Source of the DNA: JAJPKK01 sp963800215
Lineage (GTDB): Bacteria; Pseudomonadota; Alphaproteobacteria; Rhizobiales; Xanthobacteraceae
Assembly: GCA_963800215.1 (NCBI GenBank)
Contig: CAWCZY010000005.1
Coordinates: forward strand, 1-64,000
Reading direction: 5' to 3'
Length of the DNA: 64,000 nt
This document shows, in pieces, positions 1 to 9,637 of the stretch. The notes beneath the pieces are model-generated. The model was not told the origin of the DNA. It ran no database searches and was given only the letters and a program-made list of their open reading frames with translations. Each line of letters begins with the position of its first letter. Within the stretch, counting starts at the first letter, position 1. The position numbers and the translations under genes were made by a program.

Positions 1-372
1 GCGGCGGCGCAATTTGGCATCCTTGATGCGCATGAACGCCTTGGTCAGCGACAGGCCGTCGGAGGTCGCGAGGAAATCGGAGACATAAGCGGGAGAGGGC
101 GCTTCCTGCGAGCCCGGCGCCGGTGCGAACTCGCCCGGCACGATCGGGGCGCCCTCGAAAAAGAATGCCACCGGAACCTGCAGGATCTGGGATATCTGCT
201 GCAGGCGACTGGCGCCGATGCGGTTTGTTCCCTTTTCGTATTTCTGCACCTGCTGGAACGTCAAGCCGAGCGCGTCGCCGAGCTTTTCCTGGCTCATCCC
301 CAGCATCATTCGACGCATGCGCACCCGGCTGCCCACATGCTTATCGATAGGGTTTGGGGCCTTCTTCGCCAT
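1..372 (-). CDS. XRE-family helix-turn-helix regulator (3' end cut by window)
   Basis: The ATG at 372-370 is preceded by a good ribosome site (GGAGAAG, 6 bases upstream). The reading frame stays open to the window edge, so only the first 124 residues are seen. Residues about 12-70 form a Cro/C1-type helix-turn-helix, with a recognition-helix region reading LTFQQVQKYEKGTNRI. An acidic and proline-rich linker follows, then the start of a C-terminal segment (LTKAFMRIKDAKLRRR). Small XRE regulators of this kind are found next to lnt and metK in Rhizobiales. The target genes are unknown. The family call is firm; the role is not. Confidence 0.88.
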   Translation of the reverse strand, partial: MAKKAPNPIDKHVGSRVRMRRMMLGMSQEKLGDALGLTFQQVQKYEKGTNRIGASRLQQISQILQVPVAFFFEGAPIVPGEFAPAPGSQEAPSPAYVSDFLATSDGLSLTKAFMRIKDAKLRRR

Positions 373-500
373 TCAACTTCTCCTTTGCATCCCCGGGAAG
401 TCCGGCGTCATGCACCTGACACAACCAAAGTGCAACCGGTCATTTTCCCGCATCAAATCAAGAATGCAGAAATACATGAGAATTAGTGTCTAAAATTGAA

Positions 501-506
501 ATTATA
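501..506 (-). promoter_or_regulatory. possible -10 box for the XRE gene
   Basis: The roughly 200-bp gap between the XRE gene and lnt is clearly AT-rich compared with its surroundings. On the minus strand it contains a perfect TATAAT about 130 bases upstream of the XRE start. I see no convincing -35 box at the right distance, so this is a weak call from composition and one hexamer only. Confidence 0.3.
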
Positions 507-571
507 TGCAGTTTTTGGATAATTAGACTTGCATGATGCGATACACGTAAATGTTGTACTTGCCTTTCTTG

Positions 572-2155
572 CTATTTATGCAGGCGTACGGCGAGCGCCG
601 ACGCAAACGTGAAAGCCACCACGATCAACAACCAGAGGTCGCCAATTCGCGCGTAAATCGTGGCGGCAATTGGTCGCGGCAGGGCGCTATCCAGAACGCC
701 TTCGCTGCCCAGGGGAAGCGAACGCACGATACGGCCGAATGGGTCGACCACCGCCGAGACCCCGCTATTGGCCGCGCGCACCAGGGGCAGCCCCTCTTCG
801 ATGGCGAGCACGCGCGCCTGCTGGAGGTGCTGGTAGGGCCCGGAACTGATGCCGAACCAGGCATCGTTGGTGAGGTTCAGGAGCCAGCCCGGCCGCTCCC
901 CGGGCGGCACCGCTTCGCCGGGAAAAATGACCTCGTAGCAGAGCAGCGGCAGCATGGCCGGGGCGCCCGGCACCGCGATCCGGCGGCGCCGGTCGCCGGC
1001 GAGAAAGCCGCCCTGCACCTTGGTCAGCTGCATCAGGCCGAGGCGTTCGAGGTCGTTCTGGAACGGCAGATATTCGCCGAACGGGACGAGATGCAGCTTG
1101 TCGTAGATCGAAAGGATCGAGCCGTTGTGGTCGATCACATAGATCGAATTGTAGGCGCGCAAGCCCCGCACGCCGGGAACCGGCTCGGCGGCGCGGGCGG
1201 CACCGGTGATCAGCACGGTGGTCGGCGGCAGCATTTTGGCGATTGCCGCCAGCGCGTCGGGCTCGCGGGTGAGGAAGAACGGGAAGGCGGATTCCGGCCA
1301 GATCAGAACCGTGGCGCTTCCCAGGCCCGCGCCCGGCCCGGTGACGCGTTCGGACAGCTCCACATAGCGCCGCATCACCTCGTTCTTGGCGCCATAGTTG
1401 AATTTCACGTCCTGCTGCAAGTTGGGCTGCATGATGCGCAGGTGCACGCCGTCCTCGGTTTCGGTCGGATTGAGCGCGAGCCGGACCGCGCCGAACAGCG
1501 CGAGCGCCGCGAGCCCGGCGACGGCGCCCAGCACCGGGGCCCAGCGCCGGCCTTTGACCTCGTCCGCCAGCAGGGCCGGGCTCGCGAACACCGCGACGGC
1601 GATGAAGGTGAGGCCCCAGATGCCGAGCACCGCCGCGCTCTGGGCAAGCGCCAGCGGGAAGGTCAGCGCATAACCGAAGGCGTTCCACGGAAAGCCCGTC
1701 AGCACATGGCCGCGCAACCATTCGCTGCAGGTCAATGCGGCGGCGAGCGTGAGCACCCGTAGCCGCCCCGGCGTCCACAGCGACCGCGACAGCGCGACGC
1801 CGAGGCCGGTGAATAAGGCGAGCCCGGCGGGCAGGATCGTGACCGCGACTGGCAGCAGCCAACCGAACGTCTTGGCGTCGACCAGGAACGCGTAGCCGAC
1901 CCAATAGAGGCCGGCGAGGAAATATCCAAATCCGAACCACCAGCCGGTCAGGAATGCGGCGCCGACGCCGCCCCATCGCCCGGCCACGGCGCCGTCGATC
2001 AGCCACACCAGCGGCGGGAAGGTCACAAACAGCACGGGCCAGAAGTTGATCGGCGCCAAGGCGAGTGTCGATGCCGCACCCGCAAGGCATGCGATCGCCG
2101 CCCGGCGCCAACCCCAGGCTAAAATGACCGGTTGGGCCAGGCGGAACCAATTCAC
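572..2155 (-). CDS. lnt: apolipoprotein N-acyltransferase Lnt
   Basis: Transfers the third acyl chain to the N-terminal cysteine of apolipoproteins in the inner membrane, the last step of lipoprotein maturation. The 527-residue length is normal. The first ~215 residues are a run of hydrophobic membrane segments, followed by a periplasmic nitrilase-fold domain. The catalytic Glu-Lys-Cys triad is visible: Glu in WPESAFPFF (about residue 287), Lys in YDKLHLVPFGEYLPF (about 352) and Cys in LLCYEVIFPGE (about 406). A final membrane helix precedes the C-terminus. The start codon overlaps the corC stop (ATGA), so the pair is translationally coupled. Confidence 0.97.
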   Translation of the reverse strand: MNWFRLAQPVILAWGWRRAAIACLAGAASTLALAPINFWPVLFVTFPPLVWLIDGAVAGRWGGVGAAFLTGWWFGFGYFLAGLYWVGYAFLVDAKTFGWLLPVAVTILPAGLALFTGLGVALSRSLWTPGRLRVLTLAAALTCSEWLRGHVLTGFPWNAFGYALTFPLALAQSAAVLGIWGLTFIAVAVFASPALLADEVKGRRWAPVLGAVAGLAALALFGAVRLALNPTETEDGVHLRIMQPNLQQDVKFNYGAKNEVMRRYVELSERVTGPGAGLGSATVLIWPESAFPFFLTREPDALAAIAKMLPPTTVLITGAARAAEPVPGVRGLRAYNSIYVIDHNGSILSIYDKLHLVPFGEYLPFQNDLERLGLMQLTKVQGGFLAGDRRRRIAVPGAPAMLPLLCYEVIFPGEAVPPGERPGWLLNLTNDAWFGISSGPYQHLQQARVLAIEEGLPLVRAANSGVSAVVDPFGRIVRSLPLGSEGVLDSALPRPIAATIYARIGDLWLLIVVAFTFASALAVRLHK

Positions 2156-3354
2156 GGCTTCGATGTCGCTCCGGCTGGCGGCTCGGCTTCAGCCGCAGGG
2201 GCAAGGGGCAGCGGCTCGCCCTTGTCCGGCGCCGAAGCCGGCGCCGCGGCGGAGGGAATGCGCACCTCAGGGCGGCGGGACGCATTGCGCTCGGCTCCGC
2301 GGCGGCGCTCCTTGCTCGGATGGATGCGTACGCGCTTCACCCGGCGCGGATCGGCATCGAGGATTTCGATCTCGAAGGCGCCCGGACCCGGCACCAACTC
2401 GCCGCGCACCGGCACCCGGTCGACCAGGGTGACGATGTAGCCGGCGACGGTGTCGACCTCTTCGGCGGCATTGCCGATGTCGAATTCGGGCCCGATCACC
2501 GCGACCGCCTCTTCGAGGCTGGCGCGGCCGACCGCGACGAACGACCCGTCGCTCTGGCGTATCACGGTCTTGGCGGCCGCCTCGTCGTGCTCGTCGTCGA
2601 TCTCGCCGACGATTTCCTCGACGATATCCTCGATCGAGACGATCCCTTCGCTGCCGCCATATTCGTCGATGACCAGCGCCAGATGGATGCGGGTCGCCTG
2701 CATCTTCGCGAGCAGGTCGATGGCGGGCATCGAGGGCGGCACGAACAGGATGGTGCGGATGATCTTGGTGGCGGACAGCGGCATCGCGAGGTCGATCGCG
2801 GCGAGATCGAGGCCGGACGGATGCGGTTCGCCGCGGGTGGCATCGGCGTCCGTATTGACCGCGGCCTGGGTCATCATGAAGGCGATCATGTCGCGGATAT
2901 GAACCATCCCGACGGGATCATCGAGGGTGTCGTTATAGACCACGAGGCGCGAATGGGCGGCGTCCTTGAACACCTTCAGCATGTCGCCGAGCGGAACGTC
3001 CTGCTGCACGGCGACGATGTCGGTCCGCGGCACCATGACGTCGTCGACACGGCGCTCCCGCAGGCTCAGGATGTTCTTGAGCATCCTGCTTTCTTCCGGC
3101 GAGAAGCCGGTTTCGGAACCTTCACCTTCGAGCAGCACCTGCAGGTCCGACCGGATCGAGGTCGGGCTCCAGCCGAACACCGCGCGCAGCAGGCGATTGG
3201 ACCAGGATTCCGGATTTTCACGCGCCTTGCTGCCCGAGCGTCGCGCCAATCCCGGAAAGTCGCGCTGGCCGGTCTTCGCGGGATTCGTATCGGTGGTCAT
3301 ACTCGCAGGGTTGTCGGACATGGCACCGGTTTCAAGCATCGCTTCAAGCATCAC
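2152..3354 (-). CDS. corC: CorC/HlyC-type CBS-domain protein
   Basis: Belongs to the hemolysin C/CorC family: a CBS-domain pair followed by the CorC_HlyC domain, linked in other bacteria to magnesium and cobalt efflux or membrane transport. Residues about 95-250 hold the CBS region (ERRVDDVMVPRTDIVAV, then SRLVVYNDTLDDPVGMVHIRDM). About 265-345 is the HlyC domain (HLALVIDEYGGSEGIVSIED). The C-terminal tail is alanine- and proline-rich. The start is uncertain: GTG 3354, ATG 3351 and later ATGs are all in frame, and the first two overlap the end of ybeY. It sits between ybeY and lnt as in most alphaproteobacteria. Confidence 0.93.
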   Translation of the reverse strand: MMLEAMLETGAMSDNPASMTTDTNPAKTGQRDFPGLARRSGSKARENPESWSNRLLRAVFGWSPTSIRSDLQVLLEGEGSETGFSPEESRMLKNILSLRERRVDDVMVPRTDIVAVQQDVPLGDMLKVFKDAAHSRLVVYNDTLDDPVGMVHIRDMIAFMMTQAAVNTDADATRGEPHPSGLDLAAIDLAMPLSATKIIRTILFVPPSMPAIDLLAKMQATRIHLALVIDEYGGSEGIVSIEDIVEEIVGEIDDEHDEAAAKTVIRQSDGSFVAVGRASLEEAVAVIGPEFDIGNAAEEVDTVAGYIVTLVDRVPVRGELVPGPGAFEIEILDADPRRVKRVRIHPSKERRRGAERNASRRPEVRIPSAAAPASAPDKGEPLPLAPAAEAEPPAGATSKP

Positions 3355-3853
3355 GGCGGGCGTAGGGATCGGGAATGCCGAGGGCGGCCAGGATATCGCG
3401 CTCCAGCCGCTCCATGCGCTCGGCCTCGCCGTCCGTCACGTGATCGTATCCCAAAAGATGCAGAAAGCCATGGACCGCCAGATGGGCGAGGTGCTGGGAT
3501 ACCGGCTGGCCCTGCTCCCGCGCCTCGCGGACGACGGTCTCGCAGGCGATCGCGATGTCGCCGAGATGAACGGGCGCGGCGGGGTCGCCGGCCGGCGGCG
3601 CCGGAAACGACAGCACATTGGTCGGCTCGTCGCGGCCGCGCCAGCGGGCGTTGAGGGTGGCGATGACCGCGTCGTCGCACAACAGGACCGAGACCTCGGC
3701 CGCGGGATCGGCGCTGCCCTCGATCGCGGCCGCCTGGGCGATGGCGCGGCGCACCGCCGCCTCGGCGCCGGGCTCCGCATCCCATCGCGGCGAATCGGTC
3801 AGGACATCGACGGTGAGACGGGGCGCCATGGTGCGTGGAGAGGCGGCCGTCAT
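3344..3853 (-). CDS. ybeY: endoribonuclease YbeY (16S rRNA maturation)
   Basis: Metal-dependent single-strand endoribonuclease needed for 16S rRNA 3'-end processing and ribosome quality control. The UPF0054 zinc motif HxxxHxxxxxH is present near residues 125-139 (HLAVHGFLHLLGYDH), with a typical length of 169 residues. The start codon overlaps the phoH stop by four bases, indicating coupling in the phoH-ybeY-corC-lnt operon. A second in-frame ATG eight codons later (MAPRLTVDV) is an alternative start. Confidence 0.96.
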   Translation of the reverse strand: MTAASPRTMAPRLTVDVLTDSPRWDAEPGAEAAVRRAIAQAAAIEGSADPAAEVSVLLCDDAVIATLNARWRGRDEPTNVLSFPAPPAGDPAAPVHLGDIAIACETVVREAREQGQPVSQHLAHLAVHGFLHLLGYDHVTDGEAERMERLERDILAALGIPDPYARRDA

Positions 3854-4971
3854 TCCTGCCCACTTGCCTGTCCACTTGCCTTCGCGTCGGCCTTTCCGCC
3901 GGCAGCTCCTTCCGTCTTCCCGTCGTTCTTGCCCTCCGTCTTTCCGGCCGGGCGCGTACCGCGGGGCCGGTCATAGGCGGCGACGATCTTGGCGACGAGG
4001 TCATGGCGGATCACGTCTTGGTGGGTGAAGACGACGTGGCCGATGCCCTCGACATCTGCAAGCAGCCGCACCGCCTCGGCGAGACCGGACGTCTGGCCGG
4101 GCGGCAGGTCGACCTGGCTCGGATCGCCGGTGATGATCATGCGGCTGTTCTCGCCGAGCCGGGTGAGGAACATCTTCATCTGCATCGAGGTGGTATTCTG
4201 CGCCTCGTCGAGGATGACGACGGCATTGGACAGCGTGCGTCCGCGCATGAAGGCCAAGGGCGCGATCTCGATCTCGTTGGTCTGCAGGGCGCGCTCGACG
4301 ATGCGGGCGTCCATGAGGTCGGCCAGCGCATCGTAGATCGGGCGCAGATAGGGATCGACCTTTTCGCGCAGGTCTCCGGGCAGGAAGCCGAGGCGTTCGC
4401 CGGCTTCCACCGCCGGCCGCGACAGGATGATGCGATCGACTTCCTTGCGCTCGAACAGGGCGATGGCGTGGGCCACCGCGAGCCAAGTCTTGCCGGTGCC
4501 GGCCGGGCCGATGCCGAACACCATCGCATGACGGCGCAAGGCGCGGATATAGGCGTCCTGCACGGCGGTGCGCGCGCGCACCGGGCGCTTGCGCAAATTG
4601 ATCTCCTCGAAGCTCGCGCGCGACGCGGCGGCATCGAAGTCGAACAGCGAACCCTGGGCGATGGCGAGGCGGATCGCGCCCTCGACATCGCCGGTGACGA
4701 GATCACGGCCGCGCTTGAGCTGCTCGTAGAGGCCTTCGAGCACGCGGCGGGCCTGCTCGCAGCCGTCGCGGCTGCCTTCCAGCGTCACGTGATTGCCGCG
4801 CTGCTCGGCGGCGACGCCGAGGCGGCGTTCGATCAAGGCGAGGTTCTGGCCGTATTGGCCGAACAGCGCCGAGGCGAGGCGGTTGTCGTCGAACGCCACC
4901 ACGATCTGGGTCGCGGCTTCCGTGGGTGCGGCAGGGATGACCGATGCGGGATCGGTTGCGCGTCTCGCCAA
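3850..4971 (-). CDS. phoH: PhoH family ATPase (PhoH-like/YbeZ)
   Basis: Cytoplasmic P-loop NTPase of the PhoH/YbeZ family, which partners YbeY in RNA metabolism. Walker A is GPAGTGKTWLAVAHAI near residue 157 and Walker B is VVILDEAQN near 235; the sensor segment MIITGDPSQVDLPPGQ follows. An N-terminal KH-like region (residues about 25-95) precedes the ATPase domain. The C-terminus is a low-complexity Lys/Gly/Ala tail (repeated GKTEG/GKADAK) of about 40 residues. It lies 5 bases after miaB in the same operon and overlaps ybeY by 4 bases. The family is certain; the gene name follows common usage. Confidence 0.95.
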   Translation of the reverse strand: MARRATDPASVIPAAPTEAATQIVVAFDDNRLASALFGQYGQNLALIERRLGVAAEQRGNHVTLEGSRDGCEQARRVLEGLYEQLKRGRDLVTGDVEGAIRLAIAQGSLFDFDAAASRASFEEINLRKRPVRARTAVQDAYIRALRRHAMVFGIGPAGTGKTWLAVAHAIALFERKEVDRIILSRPAVEAGERLGFLPGDLREKVDPYLRPIYDALADLMDARIVERALQTNEIEIAPLAFMRGRTLSNAVVILDEAQNTTSMQMKMFLTRLGENSRMIITGDPSQVDLPPGQTSGLAEAVRLLADVEGIGHVVFTHQDVIRHDLVAKIVAAYDRPRGTRPAGKTEGKNDGKTEGAAGGKADAKASGQASGQE

Positions 4972-4976
4972 ATGAA

Positions 4977-6374
<1,398 letters not shown>

Positions 6375-6528
6375 TCCTGTCCCGTTATGCCCGCTACCGG
6401 AATACCAATGCGCTTTAGTTGCTGGCGAATCCGTGGAGCCGGGCGGGCCGCGCCCGCCATGCTGCCGTCATAACGCCTTTCCCGCCAAAAAGGAATTAGG
6501 AGTTGGCTCCCGACCACGCCACCCGGAC

Positions 6529-6566
6529 TCCCTCTCCCGCTTGCGGGGGAGGGTTGGGGGAGGGGG
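6529..6566. repeat. short GC-rich palindromic repeat (REP-like, copy 1)
   Basis: The core reads CCCTCTCCCGCTTGCGGGGGAGGG, an imperfect palindrome of the kind scattered through alphaproteobacterial intergenic regions. Related copies lie at 6651-6693 and 41127-41153. It sits in the miaB-plsC gap, in which I see no gene. Confidence 0.75.
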
Positions 6567-6650
6567 TGCTTGCCGCGCGTCGAGCTATGAAGAAGGTGAG
6601 AGCATGTCTCGGAGTGTCGGAAACGATCGTTGCTGCAATTGGAACGTGGA

Positions 6651-6693
6651 AGAGCCCCCTCCCTAACCCTCCCCGGCACGCGGGAGAGGGGAC
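6651..6693. repeat. short GC-rich palindromic repeat (REP-like, copy 2), overlapping the plsC end
   Basis: Same family as 6529-6566 (CCCTCCC...GCACGCGGGAGAGGGG). Its right half lies inside the last ten or so codons of plsC and supplies that gene's stop codon. Confidence 0.7.
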
Positions 6694-7475
6694 TTCCGAC
6701 CCCGCAGCGCCGCGACCGTGAGGCGGCGCACCGCCTGCTCCAGCAGTCGCGCCACCGTCTTGCGGTCCGAGGCCTCGTCATAGGCGATGGGCTCGCCCCA
6801 GGTCACCACCACATCGACCGCGCTGTGCGCCATGAGCCACGAAAAATGCGGCCACAACGCCGCGCCGCCATACCAGGCGACGTGGTGGCGGGCATGGCGC
6901 TCGATCGGCAGGCCGAGCAGGCCCGTATAGGCGACCGAGAGCGGCTGGATCCACACCCGCTCGACGTGCTCGGCTTCGGCGAGCGCGTCGCGCGCCGCCC
7001 CGATCAGCGCGGTGCGGAACGCGAGCACCCGGTTGCCGTCGCTGGAGGTGCCCTCGCCGAACAGCACCACGGGGTCTCCGCCGGCGAGCCGCCGGGCGAT
7101 CTCGCTGTTCACGTCCGCGGTCTTGTGGCGGCGGGTGCGGTCGACGAACACCGAGCGCTGCAGCCTGGCGAACAGCCCGAACACCGGCCAGCCCGCGACC
7201 TCGCTCTTGGCGACGAACACCACCGGCGCCACCGCCGTGATCACGGCAATGTCGAGCCAGGAAGTGTGGTTGGAGACGATGAGCAGGGGGTGCTCGGCGA
7301 TCCTGCGTCCGATCTCGGTGATGTGGACGCCGAGTATCCGGCACACCATGCGGTGATAGAACGTCGGGATGCGCCGCCGCAGCGGCCACTCCAGCCGCAC
7401 GGCCAGCCATTGCACCGGAATCAGCGCAAGGCTGATGACCGTAATGGTGGCGAGCGAGAATACCGCGCGCAGCAT
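6663..7475 (-). CDS. plsC: 1-acyl-sn-glycerol-3-phosphate acyltransferase (PlsC family)
   Basis: Acylates lysophosphatidic acid to phosphatidic acid at the inner membrane; some family members instead modify lyso-ornithine lipids. An N-terminal membrane helix (residues about 5-25) precedes the acyltransferase motifs NHTSWLDI (near 68, the HX4D catalytic pair) and FGEGTSSDG (near 134, substrate-binding EGT). The 270-residue length is normal. The last residues (KSPLPRAGEG) are encoded by the palindromic repeat at 6651-6693, so the original C-terminus has probably been replaced or extended by the repeat. Confidence 0.92.
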   Translation of the reverse strand: MLRAVFSLATITVISLALIPVQWLAVRLEWPLRRRIPTFYHRMVCRILGVHITEIGRRIAEHPLLIVSNHTSWLDIAVITAVAPVVFVAKSEVAGWPVFGLFARLQRSVFVDRTRRHKTADVNSEIARRLAGGDPVVLFGEGTSSDGNRVLAFRTALIGAARDALAEAEHVERVWIQPLSVAYTGLLGLPIERHARHHVAWYGGAALWPHFSWLMAHSAVDVVVTWGEPIAYDEASDRKTVARLLEQAVRRLTVAALRGRKSPLPRAGEG

Positions 7476-7503
7476 GGTGGATACCCGTTACGCCAAGTCG
7501 CCG

Positions 7504-7995
7504 CTATCCCAGGTCGCGGCGCAGCACCAGCGCCGCCGCCGCGCCGTCCGCCGCCGCATAATAGCTTTCACGCCGGCCCACTTTCGCAAAGTCGAACCCG
7601 GCATAGAGCCGGCGTGCCGGCTCATTGCGCTCGTCGACCTCGAGAAACACCGCGGCGACGCCGTAACCCGCGAGCCGGCGCAGATGAACGTCGAGCATCC
7701 GGTGCGCCAGCCCTCGTCCGCGATGCGGCGCGGCGACCGCGATGGAGAGGATTTCCGCCTGGTCGGCGGCAATCCGCGACACCACGAATCCGGCGAGGTC
7801 GGTGCCCGCCATGGCGCGGTCGGCGACGACATTGTGCTCGACCAGGAGCCGCTCGAATTCCTCCGTGCTCCAGCCGCGCTGGAATGCCGCGCCATGCAGG
7901 GTGGCGAAGAGCGGTGCATCTTCGATCTGCGCCTCCGATACCGCCGGCGCCGCGCCGCCGAGGCGCTGCCGGAGCCAGGGCGGGAACCGGGTCAT
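7504..7995 (-). CDS. rimI: ribosomal protein S18-alanine N-acetyltransferase-like (RimI family)
   Basis: GNAT-fold acetyltransferase. Residues about 20-160 carry the acetyl-CoA binding motif (VAAPHRGRGLAHRMLDVHL, the R/QxxGxG/A region) and EVDERNEPARRLYAGFDFAKVGRRESYY, characteristic of RimI. The start codon overlaps the tsaB stop (ATGA); tsaB-rimI pairs are conserved widely. RimI acetylates the N-terminal alanine of ribosomal protein S18 in enterobacteria. The substrate here is inferred from family and neighbour. Confidence 0.92.
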   Translation of the reverse strand: MTRFPPWLRQRLGGAAPAVSEAQIEDAPLFATLHGAAFQRGWSTEEFERLLVEHNVVADRAMAGTDLAGFVVSRIAADQAEILSIAVAAPHRGRGLAHRMLDVHLRRLAGYGVAAVFLEVDERNEPARRLYAGFDFAKVGRRESYYAAADGAAAALVLRRDLG

Positions 7996-8675
7996 TGGCG
8001 CGGCAGCACGCCGGCCGTCTGCGGGTGGGCATCGGCCTCGCGCAGGTAGAGCGGCTTCACGGATGCGGGATCGGGGTCGGCGGCGGCGCCGAGCCGGGCG
8101 ACCCAGACGATGTCGGGCGCCTTGACCTCGCTCACGAATAGCGGCCGGCGCTCATTGTCCGGCCACGCCGCTTCGACGAGCCTGGCCGCATTGCCGACGA
8201 TCCGCGTCGGGCCCGCCATCGCCGCGCGGATCGCATCGCGCAGATGGGCGACCCGGGGCGGGATCAAAGTGCGACCGCCCGGACCGAACAATTGCATGTA
8301 GACGTGGTCGTGCCTTGCGTCGATGACCACGAGGACGGACTTGGCTTCATCGGCATCGATGAACGGTACGGCGATGGCCGACAGCGTGGTCAATCCCACC
8401 ACCGGCTTGCCGGCGGCGAGCCCGATGCCGCGGGCGGCGGCGACCCCGACCCGCAGTCCGGTGAAGCTGCCCGGCCCCACCGTGACCGCGATGCGGTCGA
8501 GCTCGGCGAATTCGGTGCGGGCATCGCTCATCACCGTCGCGATCAGCGGCATCAGGGCTTCGGCATGGCCGCGCGCCATCGGCAGCGACCGGCTCCTCGC
8601 CCGGCCGCTGCTTTCGGTGTCGAAAACCGCCGCCGAGCAGGCTTCGAGCGCGGTGTCTATGGCGAGAACTCGCAT
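7992..8675 (-). CDS. tsaB: tRNA threonylcarbamoyladenosine biosynthesis protein TsaB
   Basis: Scaffold partner of TsaD in forming t6A37 on ANN-reading tRNAs. The ASKHA-fold N-terminus MRVLAIDTALEACSAAVFD and the VGPGSFTGLRVGVAAARG motif (near residue 70) are diagnostic. I chose the ATG at 8675 because the family begins with this strand; a longer frame to 8726 adds an unrelated extension. The length of 227 residues is normal. Followed by rimI with a 4-base overlap. Confidence 0.95.
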   Translation of the reverse strand: MRVLAIDTALEACSAAVFDTESSGRARSRSLPMARGHAEALMPLIATVMSDARTEFAELDRIAVTVGPGSFTGLRVGVAAARGIGLAAGKPVVGLTTLSAIAVPFIDADEAKSVLVVIDARHDHVYMQLFGPGGRTLIPPRVAHLRDAIRAAMAGPTRIVGNAARLVEAAWPDNERRPLFVSEVKAPDIVWVARLGAAADPDPASVKPLYLREADAHPQTAGVLPRQ

Positions 8676-8784
8676 CAGCGGGGAATTCGTTGAACCGTCA
8701 CCGATGTCCGCGGGCGGCGCGGCCACCCTCGACCGGCATCCTAACCGATTCCCTCGCCGATCCTACGCCGTTCCTGTCCGCCCC

Positions 8785-9343
8785 CTACATGGGCCGGACT
8801 TCGACGACGTCGGGTACGAAATGACGCAGCAGGTTCTGGATGCCGTGCTTGAGGGTCGCCGTAGAGGACGGGCAGCCCGAGCACGAGCCCTTCATGTCGA
8901 GATAGACGATGCCGTCCTTGAAGCCGCGGAAGGTGATGTCGCCGCCGTCATTGGCGACCGCCGGGCGCACCCGCGTTTCGATCAGTTCCTTGATCGTGGC
9001 GACCGTCTCGGCATCCTTGGTTTCGAAGAATTCGTCGATCCGCTGCCGCTTCGCCCGCGCCGGCCGCGAGGATCGGCGCGCCGGACATGAAATGCTCCAT
9101 GATGGCGCCGAGGATGGCGGGCTTGACGTGCTGCCACTCGCCATCCGGCTTGGTCACGGTGATGAAGTCGCTGCCGAGGAACACGCCGGTGACGCCGGGG
9201 ACGGCGAACAGGCGTTCCGCCAGCGGCGACTTCGCGGCCTCCGCCGCGTCGGGAATGTCGAGTACGCCATCGGGCAGCACCGGCCGTCCCGGCAGGAATT
9301 TCAGCGTCGCGGGGTTGGGGGTCGCCTCGGTCTGGATGAACAT
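8785..9343 (-). CDS. NifU-like Fe-S cluster scaffold (Nfu type), frameshifted
   Basis: Carrier of Fe-S clusters to target proteins. The N-terminal Nfu domain begins MFIQTEATPNPATLKFLPG (ATG 9343, ribosome site GAGGAG) and runs to HFMSGAPI. The C-terminal NifU domain, with the cluster-binding CSGCPSS near residue 157, is in another frame. The join lies near 9045-9060. The span is 559 bases: removing one base gives exactly 186 codons, the usual Nfu length, so a single inserted base explains the break. It ends about 110 bp upstream of tsaB. Confidence 0.9.
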
Positions 9344-9456
9344 CGTTTTCTCCTCTGCCGGGTTCAAGGCCCGACGGGCAATTCGGAACGTTCCAGCCTC
9401 TTAGATGGGATTTTCCGGGGGAGGCGTCAACATCGGCACTCGGGATGGGGTGAGCG

Positions 9457-9564
9457 GTCATTCCGGGGCGCGCTCTTGCGCAAACCCGGAATCCAGGGCT
9501 GCGGTGCCAGCAGGGAGGCTGGCTGGATTCCGGGTTCGCCGCTGCCGCGGCGCCCCGGAATGAC
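9457..9564. repeat. 108-bp intergenic palindromic repeat, family B (copy 1)
   Basis: Ends are inverted (GTCATTCCGGGGCGCG ... CGCCCCGGAATGAC), with an internal CCGGAATCC / GGATTCCGG pair. A second copy of exactly the same length is at 21164-21271. It lies upstream of the oxidase cluster in a 294-bp gap where I see no gene. Confidence 0.9.
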
Positions 9565-9637
9565 AGTGTGCGGCCGTTGTCATCCCACCGGCGGTGTGGC
9601 ATGGGGAGACGCATCCGCGCGTGGGGGGATTACGACG

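Noticed and set aside
551..1762. Long plus-strand open frame (403 codons) opposite lnt
   Set aside because: It is the antisense of lnt, with arginine- and histidine-rich low-complexity translation typical of GC-rich shadow frames. Similar long antisense frames occur opposite corC, murJ, gyrB, maeB and the RND pump and were all left out.
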